Source: an uncultured Clostridium sp. (GTDB lineage: Bacteria; Bacillota; Clostridia; TANB77; CAG-508). Taken from it: 39,897 nt of DNA. The stretch spans positions 1 to 39,897 of the forward strand of contig CAOKLQ010000014.1 in the NCBI GenBank assembly GCA_948469315.1, in the 5' to 3' direction. The position numbers were made by a program, and so were the translations under genes. Under the pieces are notes generated by a model. The model was not told the origin of the DNA, did not search any database, and saw only the letters and a list, made by a program, of their open reading frames with translations. Within the stretch, counting starts at the first letter, position 1. The number at the start of each line of letters is the position of its first letter. Below are positions 16,903-26,031 of the stretch, piece by piece.

Positions 16903-17056
16903 GGGGTGGGGTTCCACCCCGACCTATTTATAAACATGCAATACAATTTATGTCAAACTATGTAGGGGCCGATTACATCGACCAGCAACTCAAAATATAC
17001 AACAGATTAATGTTAAAGACAAAAAATGGGCGGATGCTAATTGGGCCCCTACAAAT
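16903..17056 (+). repeat. GC-rich inverted repeats between adk and map
   Basis: A local hairpin GGGGTGG / CCACCCC lies near 16907-16920. A wider inverted repeat joins TGTAGGGGCC (near 16960) to GGGCCCCTACA (ending near 17053). These GTAGGGGC-type words resemble dispersed repeats of gut Firmicutes; that resemblance is from memory and was not checked. Confidence 0.5.
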
Positions 17057-17113
17057 TAAATGTATCTAAAAATATATCAAAATAATAAAAATTATAAAAA
17101 AGGAAAATTTAAA

Positions 17114-17884
17114 ATGGTATACATAAAATCAAAAAAAGAAATAGAATTAATGCAAGAATCCTGCAAAATAGCATTCCTTACGCAAAAAGCAATAGAGCAA
17201 GCAATAAAACCAGGAATAGCTACATATGAACTAGACCAAATAGCTGAAAAAACAATGAAAAAGTATGGAGCAATTCCAGCTCAAAAAGGCTATCCAAGTG
17301 GAGAAAAAAATGTACCAGACTTTCCAGCAAGCATTTGTAGCTCAGTAAATGATGTAGTAATCCATGGAATACCATCCAAAAGAGAAATATTAAAAGATGG
17401 TGATATAGTAAGTATAGATTTAGTAGCATATAAAAATGGATTTAATGGAGATTGTGCTAGAACATATTGTGTAGGAAATGTAGATAGTAAAACAAAAAAA
17501 TTAGTTGAAATCACACAACAAGCTTTTTTTGAAGGAATAAAATATGCAAAAAAAGGAAATAGAATAGGAGATATTTCACATGCTATAGGAGAATTTGTAG
17601 AAAAAAATGGATTTTCAGTAGTAAAAGAATTTCAAGGACATGGAATAGGAAGACAAATGCATGAAGATCCAGGAATACCAAATTATGGAAAAGCGGGAAA
17701 AGGAGTAAGACTAGAGCCAGGAATGACACTTGCTATAGAGCCTATGGTAATTGAGGGAAAACCAAATATTTTAGTATTAGAAGATGGATGGGGAATTATA
17801 ACAGAAGATGGAAGTAAATCGAGTCATTATGAAAATACAATATTAATCACAGAAAAAGAACCAAAAATCTTGACTATTGTTTAA
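17114..17884 (+). CDS. map: Type I methionine aminopeptidase
   Basis: This metal-dependent enzyme removes the initiator methionine from new proteins. The 256-residue form starts MVYIKSKKEIELMQESCKIA; an in-frame ATG at 17060 would add 18 non-family residues, and AAAGGAAAA lies before 17114. Metal and catalytic residues are visible in VIHGIPS, SIDLVAYKNGFNGDCARTY (two aspartates), GHGIGRQMHEDPGIPNYG, AIEPM and the final ENTILITE. It is followed by infA, as in related operons. Confidence 0.95.
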   Translation: MVYIKSKKEIELMQESCKIAFLTQKAIEQAIKPGIATYELDQIAEKTMKKYGAIPAQKGYPSGEKNVPDFPASICSSVNDVVIHGIPSKREILKDGDIVSIDLVAYKNGFNGDCARTYCVGNVDSKTKKLVEITQQAFFEGIKYAKKGNRIGDISHAIGEFVEKNGFSVVKEFQGHGIGRQMHEDPGIPNYGKAGKGVRLEPGMTLAIEPMVIEGKPNILVLEDGWGIITEDGSKSSHYENTILITEKEPKILTIV

Positions 17885-17950
17885 TTTTAGTATATACTAT
17901 ATAAGCTAATTGTGTTTTTATAAAAAAATACAAAAATTAGGAGGTAAATA

Positions 17951-18169
17951 ATGTCAAAAGAAGATGTTATAGAAGTTGAAGGTACAGTTGTTGAAGCTTT
18001 GCCAAATACAAATTTTAAAGTAGAACTTGAAAATGGACATCAAATACTTGCCCATATATCAGGAAAGCTAAGGATGAATTATATAAAAATATTACCAGGT
18101 GATAAAGTAAAAGTAGAACTTTCACCATATGATTTAAGCAAAGGAAGAATTACATGGAGAGGTAAATAA
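17951..18169 (+). CDS. infA: Translation initiation factor IF-1
   Basis: IF-1 binds the 30S A site during initiation. The 72 residues are a single OB-fold with [46 protein letters not shown] and [13 protein letters not shown], a complete family match. TTAGGAGGT precedes the ATG by eight bases. Confidence 0.97.
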   Translation: MSKEDVIEVEGTVVEALPNTNFKVELENGHQILAHISGKLRMNYIKILPGDKVKVELSPYDLSKGRITWRGK

Positions 18170-18216
18170 TTTATAAAAAATAATACTAATCATATATATT
18201 TTAGGAGGTGCTAAAA

Positions 18217-18330
18217 ATGAAAGTAAGACCATCAGTAAAAAAAATTTGCGATAAATGCAAAGTAATTAAAAGAAAAGGTGTAATTAGAGTTATTTGTGAA
18301 AACCCTAAACACAAACAAAGACAAGGTTAA
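18217..18330 (+). CDS. rpmJ: 50S ribosomal protein L36
   Basis: This short gene encodes [20 protein letters not shown] followed by [17 protein letters not shown], 37 residues in all. It is the zinc-ribbon form of L36, with ligands in CDKC and in the C...H pair near the end. TTAGGAGGTG precedes the ATG by five bases. It lies between infA and rpsM, its normal place. Confidence 0.96.
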   Translation: MKVRPSVKKICDKCKVIKRKGVIRVICENPKHKQRQG

Positions 18331-18528
18331 TTAAAAAACTTGCTATTAACACAAATTATGGTAGCGGCTGTGGGATTTAAAAAAGATTCCTATATCTAAT
18401 TTGTGTTTATATATAGTCTTAAAAAAATTCAAAGACTATTTAATTAAAAATAGTGCATTTCACCTTTGAATTGTAATAAGAGACAATAAAATAATAAAAT
18501 AAATTAAATTTTGGAGGTGCTAAAATTT
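18331..18528 (+). promoter_or_regulatory. Spacer with competing hairpins before rpsM
   Basis: AACACAAATTA (18348-18358) pairs with TAATTTGTGTT (18397-18407). Next, ATAGTCTT (18413-18420) pairs with AAGACTAT (18432-18439), but AATTCAAAG (18426-18434) can instead pair with CTTTGAATT (18464-18472), and ACTATTT can pair with AAATAGT. The last alternatives exclude the second stem, a layout typical of switches. No promoter was identified with confidence. Confidence 0.4.
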
Positions 18529-18900
18529 ATGGCTCGTATATCAGGAGTAGATTTACCTAGAGAAAAAAGAGTTGAAATAGGATTAACATACATATATGGT
18601 ATAGGACTTTCAACTGCGCAAAAATTATTAAAAGATGCAAAAGTTGATCCAGATACTAGAGTAAAAGACTTAACAGAAGATCAAGTACAAGCAATTAGAA
18701 AAGCAATCGAATCTAACGATTTAACACTTGAAGGTGATTTAAGAAGAGAAGTTGCTCTAAACATAAAAAGACTTACAGAAATAGGTTGCTATAGAGGATT
18801 AAGACATAGAAGAGGATTACCTGTAAGAGGACAAAGAACAAAAACTAATGCTCGTACAAGAAAAGGTCCTAGAAAGTTAGTAAGTAAAAGCAAAAAATAA
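18529..18900 (+). CDS. rpsM: 30S ribosomal protein S13
   Basis: S13 forms the head bridge to the 50S subunit and touches P-site tRNA. The 123-residue protein starts [20 protein letters not shown] (ATG 18529, after TTGGAGGTG) and contains [44 protein letters not shown] and a basic tail. An upstream in-frame TTG at 18511 is inside the ribosome binding site and is rejected. A family I copy starts three bases after the stop. Confidence 0.97.
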   Translation: MARISGVDLPREKRVEIGLTYIYGIGLSTAQKLLKDAKVDPDTRVKDLTEDQVQAIRKAIESNDLTLEGDLRREVALNIKRLTEIGCYRGLRHRRGLPVRGQRTKTNARTRKGPRKLVSKSKK

Positions 18901-18903
18901 ATC

Positions 18904-19029
18904 TAAATTAATTATAATCGGCATCTTGCAAATTTTTACAATCAATTCCAAACCTAGATGTACATAGTGTACACCTTCGTCTTGTAATTAATTGCAAAAA
19001 TTCACATTATACCAATTCTAATTAATTTA
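18904..19029 (+). repeat. Family I hairpin, copy E
   Basis: The arms TAAATTAATTATAATCGG and CCAATTCTAATTAATTTA pair with two exceptions. The box GCATCTTGCAAATTTTT, the inner stem CAATNAATT / AATTAATTG and the cap GATGTACA / TGTACACCTTCGTC are present. Forward orientation. Confidence 0.8.
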
Positions 19030-19094
19030 TAAAGAAACAATTTAAATAAAAACTAATTCGAAAATTAATTTTGAATAAGGAGGAATTAAACAAT

Positions 19095-19490
19095 ATGGCT
19101 AGAAACGTAACTAAGAAAACAGTAGCTAGAAGAAATAGAAAAAACATCGAAAAAGGTGCAGCACATATTCATTCTAGTTTTAATAATACAATAGTTTCAA
19201 TAACAGATGTTAGTGGTAATGTTATTTCTTGGGCAAGTGCTGGTGGACTTGGATTTAAAGGTTCAAGAAAAAGTACACCATTTGCTGCAGGAGAAGTTGC
19301 AACAACAGCTGCAAAAGCAGCTATGGAACATGGACTAAAAACAATAGAAGTATATGTTAAAGGACCAGGTTCAGGAAGAGAAGCGGCAATAAGATCACTT
19401 CAAACTGCTGGTTTAGAAATAAGCAGTATAAAAGATGTAACACCAATACCACATAATGGTTGTAGACCACCAAAAAGAAGACGTGTATAG
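19095..19490 (+). CDS. rpsK: 30S ribosomal protein S11
   Basis: S11 lies on the platform near the E site and the mRNA exit. The 131-residue protein starts [20 protein letters not shown] (ATG 19095, with AAGGAGGAA before it) and contains [18 protein letters not shown] and the C-terminal [21 protein letters not shown] end. It terminates in TAG and is followed immediately by a family III hairpin. Confidence 0.97.
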   Translation: MARNVTKKTVARRNRKNIEKGAAHIHSSFNNTIVSITDVSGNVISWASAGGLGFKGSRKSTPFAAGEVATTAAKAAMEHGLKTIEVYVKGPGSGREAAIRSLQTAGLEISSIKDVTPIPHNGCRPPKRRRV

Positions 19491-19567
19491 TGCTAGAGGC
19501 TAGAAGTTAGAAGCTAGAAATTAGAAGTAAATATGTAATCTAATCTCTAACATCTAATATCTGACCC
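19491..19567 (+). repeat. Family III heptad hairpin after rpsK
   Basis: The left arm (19492-19528) is five tandem seven-base units of the form (A/G)(C/T)TAGA(A/G). The right arm (19538-19566) is four units TCTAATC, TCTAACA, TCTAATA, TCTGACC. The two arms are complementary in register, giving a hairpin built from heptads. Confidence 0.7.
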
Positions 19568-19643
19568 AAAATAAAGAGTATAAAAAGTAAAATATATAAA
19601 TATAAGCAATAAGCAAAAAACAAAAAAAGGAGGAAGGGCTAGA

Positions 19644-20270
19644 ATGGCAAGATATAAAGATGAACAATGTCGTAGATGCCGTAGAGAAGGACAAAAATTG
19701 TTCTTAAAAGGTGAAAGATGTTATTCAGATAAATGTAGTGTATCAAGAAGAAATTATGCACCAGGAGAGCATGGACAAAAAAGAACAAAGCTTTCAGAAT
19801 ATGGTACACAGTTAAGAGAAAAACAAAAAACAAAGGCATATTATGGAGTATCAGAAAAACAATTTAGAAAGTATTTTGATATGGCTTCTAATAAAAAAGG
19901 AATTACAGGTGAAAATTTACTTCAAATATTAGAAAGTAGATTAGATAATGTAATATATAGAATGGGATTTGGAACATCAAGAGCACAAGCAAGACAATTA
20001 GTAAACCATGGACAATTTGAGGTAAATGGTAAAAGAGTTGATATACCATCATACTTAGTAAAAGCAGGAGACACAATAAAGGTACGCGAATTAAAAGAAG
20101 GAAACATTACAATTAAAGCAAATATTGAAGCAAATAATACAAGACCTGTACCAACCTGGATTGAAAGAAACTTTGAAACACTAAGTGGTAAAGTTATAAG
20201 ACTTGCAAATAGAGAAGATATAGACTTACCAGTTGAAGAGCATTTAATAGTAGAACTTTACTCTAAATAA
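19644..20270 (+). CDS. rpsD: 30S ribosomal protein S4
   Basis: S4 is a primary 16S rRNA binder and assembly nucleator. The 208 residues have the four-cysteine zinc region [23 protein letters not shown], the [12 protein letters not shown] helix and an S4 RNA-binding domain ([37 protein letters not shown]). AAGGAGGAAGG precedes the ATG. In Bacillus rpsD is elsewhere, whereas in Clostridia it sits in the alpha operon as here. Confidence 0.97.
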   Translation: MARYKDEQCRRCRREGQKLFLKGERCYSDKCSVSRRNYAPGEHGQKRTKLSEYGTQLREKQKTKAYYGVSEKQFRKYFDMASNKKGITGENLLQILESRLDNVIYRMGFGTSRAQARQLVNHGQFEVNGKRVDIPSYLVKAGDTIKVRELKEGNITIKANIEANNTRPVPTWIERNFETLSGKVIRLANREDIDLPVEEHLIVELYSK

Positions 20271-20308
20271 TACTTAGATAGTTAGAGTATAGAAATTAGG
20301 AGGTAAAA

Positions 20309-21256
20309 ATGATAGAATTTGAAAGACCAAATATTGAGTGCTTAGAAATAGATGAGGCTAAAAATTATGCTAAATTTGTATGTGAACCATTAGAAAGAGG
20401 ATATGGAGTAACAATAGGAAATTCATTAAGAAGAATATTGTTATCTTCACTACCAGGGGCTGCAATAACAAGTATAAAAATAGATGGTGTTTTACATGAA
20501 TTTTCTACAATACCAAATGTTGTAGAAGATGTTCCAGAACTTATAGTTAATCTAAAAGCCGTACGTTTAAAAATGGATGATAATGAGGAAAAAACAATAA
20601 GAATCGACTTTAAAGGAGAAGGAGAAGTACGAGCATGCGATATACAAACAGATGGAACAATAGAAGTATTAAATCCAGACATACATATTGCAACTGTTTC
20701 TAAAGGTGGGAGCCTAAAAATAGAAATGACAGTTGATAAAGGAAGAGGATATAATACATCAGAAAAAAATAAAAAAGAAAATCAAGACATATCAGTATTA
20801 CCAATAGATTCAATATTTACTCCAGTTAAGAAAGTTAACTATTTGGTAGAAAACACAAGAGTTGGACAAATGGTTGACTATGATAAACTAGTAATTGAGG
20901 TATGGACAGATGGAAGTTTAAAACCATATGAAGCATTAAGTTTAGCTGCAAAAGTTATGACAGGTCATTTGGAATTATTTATAGACTTATCAGAAGCAAC
21001 AAAAAATACTCAAGTAATGGTTGAAAAAGAAGAATCTAAAAAAGAAAAAGTATTAGAAATGTCAATAGAAGATTTAGAATTATCTGTAAGATCTTTCAAC
21101 TGCTTAAAAAGAGCAGGAATTGCTACAGTTGAAGATTTGGTTAATAAATCAGAAACAGATATGATGAAAGTTAGAAATTTAGGTAAAAAATCGCTAGATG
21201 AAGTAACAAACAAATTACATTCTTTAGAATTGGACTTTGCTAAAGAAGAAGAATAA
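20309..21256 (+). CDS. rpoA: RNA polymerase alpha subunit
   Basis: Alpha dimerises to start RNA polymerase assembly, and its C-terminal domain contacts promoter UP elements and activators. The 315-residue protein has the N-terminal domain with [27 protein letters not shown], and the C-terminal domain with [23 protein letters not shown] and [12 protein letters not shown]. The middle contains GRGYN and the normal dimer region. TTAGGAGGTA precedes the ATG. It is followed by rplQ after 21 bases. Confidence 0.97.
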   Translation: MIEFERPNIECLEIDEAKNYAKFVCEPLERGYGVTIGNSLRRILLSSLPGAAITSIKIDGVLHEFSTIPNVVEDVPELIVNLKAVRLKMDDNEEKTIRIDFKGEGEVRACDIQTDGTIEVLNPDIHIATVSKGGSLKIEMTVDKGRGYNTSEKNKKENQDISVLPIDSIFTPVKKVNYLVENTRVGQMVDYDKLVIEVWTDGSLKPYEALSLAAKVMTGHLELFIDLSEATKNTQVMVEKEESKKEKVLEMSIEDLELSVRSFNCLKRAGIATVEDLVNKSETDMMKVRNLGKKSLDEVTNKLHSLELDFAKEEE

Positions 21257-21277
21257 CAAAAAAGGAGGGAAGTAGAG

Positions 21278-21808
21278 TTGGCTAGAAATAGAAAATTAGG
21301 AAGAACAACAGCTCAAAGAAAATCAATATTGAGAACTCAAGCCACAGACTTAATACTAAATGAAAAAATAACAACAACACTTGCAAGAGCAAAAGAAACA
21401 AAAGCAATAGTAGATAGTATAATAGCTTTAGCTATAAAAGAAAAAGATAATTTTGAAATGGTAGATGTTAAAATTATAAGAGCTAAATTAGATAATAATG
21501 GAAACAAAGTAACTGAGCTTGTAAAGAGCAAAAATGGAAAAGAATACTTAAAAGTTGTAAAAGAAGAAGTAACTCAAAAAAGACAAAAAGATATGCCATC
21601 AAGATTAAATGCAAGAAGAAAAATAATGACAAAAATAAACAAAGTAAAAGATGCAGATGGTAAAAATATAGATATACCAGCAAAACTATTTGGAGAGATA
21701 GCTCAAAAGTATTCAACAAATGGAAATGTTGGTGGATATACAAGAATAACAAAACTAGGACAAAGAAGAGGAGACGGAGCAGAAGTAGCTGTTTTGGAAT
21801 TAATATAG
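21278..21808 (+). CDS. rplQ: 50S ribosomal protein L17, with internal insertion
   Basis: L17 lies near the tunnel exit. Start is TTG (21278) with AAAGGAGGGA upstream. The N-terminus RNRKLGRTTAQRKSILRTQATDLILNEKI and the C-terminus GGYTRITKLGQRRGDGAEVAVLEL are family-typical. The 176-residue product is about 50 residues longer than the common form. The extra, lysine-rich part lies roughly between residues 50 and 115 (after FEMVDVKII, with KSKNGKEYLKVVKEEVTQK). The frame is clean throughout, so this is an extension and not damage. It closes the operon and ends in TAG. Confidence 0.93.
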   Translation: MARNRKLGRTTAQRKSILRTQATDLILNEKITTTLARAKETKAIVDSIIALAIKEKDNFEMVDVKIIRAKLDNNGNKVTELVKSKNGKEYLKVVKEEVTQKRQKDMPSRLNARRKIMTKINKVKDADGKNIDIPAKLFGEIAQKYSTNGNVGGYTRITKLGQRRGDGAEVAVLELI

Positions 21809-21815
21809 ACACGAT

Positions 21816-21840
21816 AAGAGAACCACAAAGTGGTTCTCTT
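21816..21840 (+). terminator. Terminator after rplQ, probably bidirectional
   Basis: AAGAGAACCAC (21816-21826) pairs with GTGGTTCTCTT (21830-21840) around a three-base loop. It lies between the convergent rplQ and the minus-strand gene. T tracts are weak on both sides. Confidence 0.75.
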
Positions 21841-21863
21841 AATTTGTAAACATTAAAATTTGT

Positions 21864-22349
21864 TTAATGACCAAAATATAACAGCCATCTTTTCCTTTTT
21901 AAATCAATTTTATCTTCTTTTAAAGATATAATTGCTCTATTGTTATTTTTGAATAATTCAATTTGGTCTTTTACTAATTCATCTGAATTTAATTGTGGAA
22001 AAGATTGAATTAAATTCATGGCGTCTTTATCCTTTAAGTTAATATAAGTATCTTTTTCAAATTGCATATAATTTTCTACTATTTCTCTTATGTTAGTCTC
22101 AATTTTTGTATTTTCTTCGTCATACATTTTAATGGTTTCATCAATAGTATTTCCAGTTGCAATTGTGTAAGCAATGTTTATGTCCCAGATTAGAAATCCG
22201 ATAAAAAGCATAGAAAAAGAAGCTATTAGAAAACCATAAAGTATACTAATTCCATCTTCAGGTCCATAGTTGGGATGAATCTTCCTTGCAAACTGTACTG
22301 AAAAAAATATAAAAGCTACCAAAAAAATGATTAAAAATAATGTTACCAT
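21864..22349 (-). CDS. Hypothetical membrane protein, 161 aa
   Basis: The family is not recognised. Two strong hydrophobic segments (about residues 2-20 and 36-55) flank a short loop with HPNYGPEDG. The remaining 105 residues are soluble and charged, with helix-forming stretches (TIDETIKMYDEENTKIETNI) and a C-terminal KRKRWLLYFGH. The minus-strand ATG follows AAAGGAGGA. The topology suggests a membrane-anchored protein with a helical domain. No neighbour hints at its role; it is convergent with rplQ and divergent from the exchanger-like gene. Confidence 0.65.
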   Translation of the reverse strand: MVTLFLIIFLVAFIFFSVQFARKIHPNYGPEDGISILYGFLIASFSMLFIGFLIWDINIAYTIATGNTIDETIKMYDEENTKIETNIREIVENYMQFEKDTYINLKDKDAMNLIQSFPQLNSDELVKDQIELFKNNNRAIISLKEDKIDLKRKRWLLYFGH

Positions 22350-22451
22350 AGTTTTTCCTCCTTTATTGTTGTAAATTTAATATATGTAAAAGCAAAAAGT
22401 AAGAAAAAATATAAATATTTTTTCAAGCAATTTACTTAAAAAAGATTAAAA

Positions 22452-22471
22452 ATATGGTATATTAACCATAT
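22452..22471 (+). promoter_or_regulatory. Palindrome in the divergent intergenic region
   Basis: ATATGGT and ACCATAT are separated by six bases, a perfect seven-base inverted repeat between two divergent genes. This could be an operator, but the region is so AT-rich that chance is possible. Confidence 0.3.
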
Positions 22472-22570
22472 TAGAACTATATTATATAACACATTTATGT
22501 AAATTACAATACATTACTTTAAAAATTATAAAATTTTAATTTTTGTTAATACTTATACTAGGTGATAATT

Positions 22571-23422
22571 ATGTTTATAGAAATAATAAAGTTAATTCTG
22601 TACATATCATTAATAATAATTATATCAAAATATATGTTAGTTAAGATATTAAGAAATTTAGCACAAAGTTTAAATCTAAAGGCACAAACAGTAGGAAATA
22701 TAGCAGGAATAGCTACATCAATACCAGAGCTTTTTACAGTTTGTCTATCAAGTTTAGTAGGTCTTAGCAGTACATCTGTATTTAATATAATAAGTTCAAA
22801 TGTAATAAATTTTATTCAGTACCTAGGAGCAATAATTTTAAATAAAAATCTAAAAGTACTAAAAAATAAAGCATTAAAAATAGATTTAGCAATAGTAATA
22901 ATTACAATTTTACTTCCAATATATATTTTAAAAAGTAATGTAGAATCAAAACTTTATACTGCATTTTTTTTAATCTTCTTATTTATGTTTTTTTACAAAA
23001 TCAATTCAAATGCACATAAACTATATTTAGAAAAATATGATAAACAAATAGAAAAAGATTTAGAAAAGCAGTATAATGAAGAGAAAAAGTGGAAAATGGG
23101 AAAAACAAAATTAATAGTAAAATATGTAACATACTTAATTTTAATAGGAATACTATTATTTTTTATAGGGAATAGGCTTAGTAATAATTTAGAAGGATTA
23201 TGTTATATATTTAATGTTCCACAGTATATAATAGGAATTTTGCTAGGCTTTGGAACAAGCATTCCAGAATTAATAACATTTTTTGAAGCACAAAAAACAA
23301 AAGTAAATAAACAAGATGAAAGATTAGGAGTAATAGAAGCAACAAACAATTTATTAACATCAAATTGTTTAAACTTGTTTATAATACAAGCCATAGGAAT
23401 AATAATATCCATAATAATTTAA
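22571..23422 (+). CDS. Cation/Ca2+ exchanger-like membrane protein
   Basis: The 283-residue protein is almost entirely hydrophobic, with about ten membrane segments in two related halves. Each half contains a motif like the alpha repeat of the sodium/calcium exchanger superfamily: GIATSIPELFTV near residue 50 and GFGTSIPELITF near residue 230, each followed by SSNVINF or TSNCLNLF. The family exchanges cations across the plasma membrane; the substrate here is unknown. ATG 22571 follows AGGTGA with good spacing; the GTG at 22562 is part of that site. A charged cytosolic loop (KYDKQIEKDLEKQYNEEKKW) joins the halves. Confidence 0.75.
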   Translation: MFIEIIKLILYISLIIIISKYMLVKILRNLAQSLNLKAQTVGNIAGIATSIPELFTVCLSSLVGLSSTSVFNIISSNVINFIQYLGAIILNKNLKVLKNKALKIDLAIVIITILLPIYILKSNVESKLYTAFFLIFLFMFFYKINSNAHKLYLEKYDKQIEKDLEKQYNEEKKWKMGKTKLIVKYVTYLILIGILLFFIGNRLSNNLEGLCYIFNVPQYIIGILLGFGTSIPELITFFEAQKTKVNKQDERLGVIEATNNLLTSNCLNLFIIQAIGIIISIII

Positions 23423-23434
23423 TATTTTAGTAAT

Positions 23435-23480
23435 AAAAAAGCACATGTTTTATTATAATTTAATAAGTATGTGTTTTTTT
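23435..23480 (+). terminator. Terminator after the exchanger-like gene
   Basis: AAAAAAGCACAT (23435-23446) and ATGTGTTTTTTT (23469-23480) pair with one G-T, ending in a seven-T tract. Confidence 0.7.
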
Positions 23481-23493
23481 ATTTGCAAAACTA

Positions 23494-23522
23494 TATACAA
23501 ACAATAAAATTAGATATATAAT
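23494..23522 (+). promoter_or_regulatory. Possible promoter of murE
   Basis: TATAAT (23517-23522) lies 17 bases after TATACA (23494-23499), which matches four of six bases of the -35 consensus. It precedes the murE ribosome binding site by 24 bases. Confidence 0.4.
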
Positions 23523-23557
23523 GTATGCGTAAAAAGATGTTTAATGGAGGAAATTAT

Positions 23558-25018
23558 ATGAATCTAAAAAATATATTACAAGGAATAGAAGATATAAAAG
23601 GAAAAGGAGAATTTGATATTGAGATAAAATCAATAGAAAATGATTCAAGAAAAGTAAAGAAAAATAGTTTATTCTTTGCAATAAAAGGTTTTTTGGTAAA
23701 TGGAGTAGATTTTATAGATGATGCTATAAAAAATGGAGCAATAGCAGTGCTTGTAGAAGAAGGGGTAGATTTAAAAAAGTTAAAAATAAAAGAAGATATA
23801 ACAATAATTGTAGTTCCAGATGCAAGAAAAGCAATGGCAATTTGTGCATGTAATTTTTATAAAAATCCATCTAAAAAATTAAAATTAATCGGTGTCACAG
23901 GAACAAAGGGAAAAACAACAACAACATTTATGATAAAAGAAATTTTAGAAAAACAAGGTTATAAAGTAGGACTAATTGGAACAATTGCAAATTACATAGC
24001 AGGTGAGAGACTAGGAGATAGCTCAAGAACAACACCAGAAAGTATAGAACTTCAGAAACTATTTTCAGATATGGTAAAAGCTAAATGTGAAGTAGCAGTA
24101 ATGGAAGTTTCATCTCAAAGCTTAAAATTAGATAGAGTATATGGATGTGAATTTGATATAGGAGTATTTACAAACTTTTCAGAAGACCATATAAGCCCAA
24201 ATGAACATCCAGATATGGAAGATTATTTTGCCTCAAAATGTAAATTATTTGATATGTGTAAAACTGCATATATAAATGTAGATGATTTATATGGAGAAAA
24301 ATTAAAGAAAATATTAAAATGTGAATTTAACACATATGGAATAGATAATAACTGCAATTTACTTGCAAAAGATATAACAATAACAAATACATATGTAGAT
24401 TTTAAAGTAAAATTAACAGATAGAAATGAAAGAGTAAAAGTAGATATTCCAGGAAGATTTACAGTTTACAATAGCTTAGCTGCAATATCTATAGCATTAA
24501 AACTTGGATGCTCAGCTGAAAATATAAAAGAAGCGTTATTAGATATAAAAGTTCCAGGAAGGAGTGAACTTATAAATAATAAAAAAGATTTAAGTATAAT
24601 GATAGATTATGCACATTCACCAGAAAGTTTAGAAAATATATTATCAGCAGTAAAATCATATACAAGAGGAAGAGTAATATCAGTATTTGGTTGTGGAGGA
24701 GATAGAGATAATTCCAAAAGACCTATAATGGGAGAAATATCTGGAAGAATTGCAGATTATACAATAATAACATCAGATAATCCACGTACAGAAGATCCAG
24801 AAGCTATAGTAAAACAAATAGAAAAAGGAATAAAGAAAACAAAAGGTAAATACGAAGTTATAGTAGATAGAGTAGATGCAATAAAAGCAGCGATAAAAAT
24901 GGCTTCGAAAACAGATTTAATAGTTTTAGCAGGAAAAGGTCATGAGCCATATCAAGAAATAAATGGAGTAAAGCATCCATTTGACGAAAGAATAATAGTA
25001 AATGAAATAATAGGATAA
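23558..25018 (+). CDS. murE: UDP-MurNAc-tripeptide synthetase MurE (meso-DAP type)
   Basis: MurE adds the third residue of the peptidoglycan stem peptide in the cytosol, using ATP. The 486-residue form begins at ATG 23558 after GGAGG; an in-frame ATG at 23525 would add 11 residues without family support. The ATP loop is GVTGTKGKTTTTF. SRTTPES and EVSSQSL contact the substrate, and GCGGDRDNSKRP and SDNPRTEDP follow. The DNPR motif marks meso-diaminopimelate specificity rather than lysine. A carbamylated-lysine candidate is in EDYFASKCKLF. mraY follows after 13 bases. Confidence 0.96.
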   Translation: MNLKNILQGIEDIKGKGEFDIEIKSIENDSRKVKKNSLFFAIKGFLVNGVDFIDDAIKNGAIAVLVEEGVDLKKLKIKEDITIIVVPDARKAMAICACNFYKNPSKKLKLIGVTGTKGKTTTTFMIKEILEKQGYKVGLIGTIANYIAGERLGDSSRTTPESIELQKLFSDMVKAKCEVAVMEVSSQSLKLDRVYGCEFDIGVFTNFSEDHISPNEHPDMEDYFASKCKLFDMCKTAYINVDDLYGEKLKKILKCEFNTYGIDNNCNLLAKDITITNTYVDFKVKLTDRNERVKVDIPGRFTVYNSLAAISIALKLGCSAENIKEALLDIKVPGRSELINNKKDLSIMIDYAHSPESLENILSAVKSYTRGRVISVFGCGGDRDNSKRPIMGEISGRIADYTIITSDNPRTEDPEAIVKQIEKGIKKTKGKYEVIVDRVDAIKAAIKMASKTDLIVLAGKGHEPYQEINGVKHPFDERIIVNEIIG

Positions 25019-25031
25019 AGGGTGAGAAGAT

Positions 25032-26012
25032 TTGAATTTTCAAATAAAGATATTATTAGGTGCATTTGTAATTACAACTATAATTGCACTAATAGTAATA
25101 CCAATACTTAGAAAATTAAAAATTGGTCAAATAGAAAGAAAAGATGGTCCTAAAAGTCATCTAAAAAAACAAGGAACACCAACAATGGGTGGAATAATAT
25201 TCTTACTAGGAATTACTGCTGTTACAGGATTTGTTTCATATTATTACTATAAACAAGGTGATATTGAAACAGCAAAAAAATTACTTCCACTATTAATTAC
25301 AACATGTGGATTTGGGCTTGTAGGTTTTGTAGATGATTTTAAAAAACTTGTAATGAAAGATACACAAGGGTTAAAGCCAGCATATAAAATGTTAGGATTA
25401 CTTATAATTTCAGTTATATTTATATTATATATAAAAAACTATTTATACATAGGAACACAAACTTATTTGCCAATTTTAAAAGTGTTTATAAGGCTACCAA
25501 GATCATTTTATATAATATTTGCAATGTTTGTTATGCTTGCAACAACAAATGCAGTAAATTTAACAGATGGAGTAGATGGTTTGTCTACAAGTGTAACAAC
25601 AATAATAATAACTTGCCTAACAGTTATTGCAGCAAAACAAGGAGTTACAGAACTTGTTATATTTGGAAGTATAGTTTGTGGAGCAAATTTAGCATTTTTA
25701 ATATTTAATCTGCATCCAGCAAAAGTAATTATGGGAGATACAGGATCACTTTTATTAGGTGGAGTAATTGCAACTATGAGTTTATATTTAAAAATGCCTT
25801 TATTACTATTAATAATAGCATTAGTACCAGTTTTAGAGACTTTATCTGTAATATTACAAGTTGCATATTTTAAAAGAACAGGAAATAGAATGTTTAAAAT
25901 GGCACCACTACACCATCATTTTGAATTATCTGGATGGAAAGAAAATAAAGTAGTATCAATTTTTAGTGTAGCGACATTAGTTTTATGCATAATAGGATTA
26001 TTTGTTATATAA
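25032..26012 (+). CDS. mraY: Phospho-MurNAc-pentapeptide transferase MraY
   Basis: MraY attaches phospho-MurNAc-pentapeptide to undecaprenyl phosphate, forming lipid I in the plasma membrane. The 326-residue protein has about ten membrane segments. The family signatures are GTPTMGGIIF, FVDDFKK, NAVNLTDGVDGL (Mg2+ aspartates), FNLHPAKVIMGDTGSL and PLHHHFELSGW. The start is TTG (25032), after GGGTGAGAAG, and no ATG is available nearby with a ribosome binding site. Normally murD follows; here ftsW follows directly, so murD must be elsewhere. Confidence 0.96.
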   Translation: MNFQIKILLGAFVITTIIALIVIPILRKLKIGQIERKDGPKSHLKKQGTPTMGGIIFLLGITAVTGFVSYYYYKQGDIETAKKLLPLLITTCGFGLVGFVDDFKKLVMKDTQGLKPAYKMLGLLIISVIFILYIKNYLYIGTQTYLPILKVFIRLPRSFYIIFAMFVMLATTNAVNLTDGVDGLSTSVTTIIITCLTVIAAKQGVTELVIFGSIVCGANLAFLIFNLHPAKVIMGDTGSLLLGGVIATMSLYLKMPLLLLIIALVPVLETLSVILQVAYFKRTGNRMFKMAPLHHHFELSGWKENKVVSIFSVATLVLCIIGLFVI

Positions 26013-26031
26013 AAATGAAAGGAAGTCAAAT

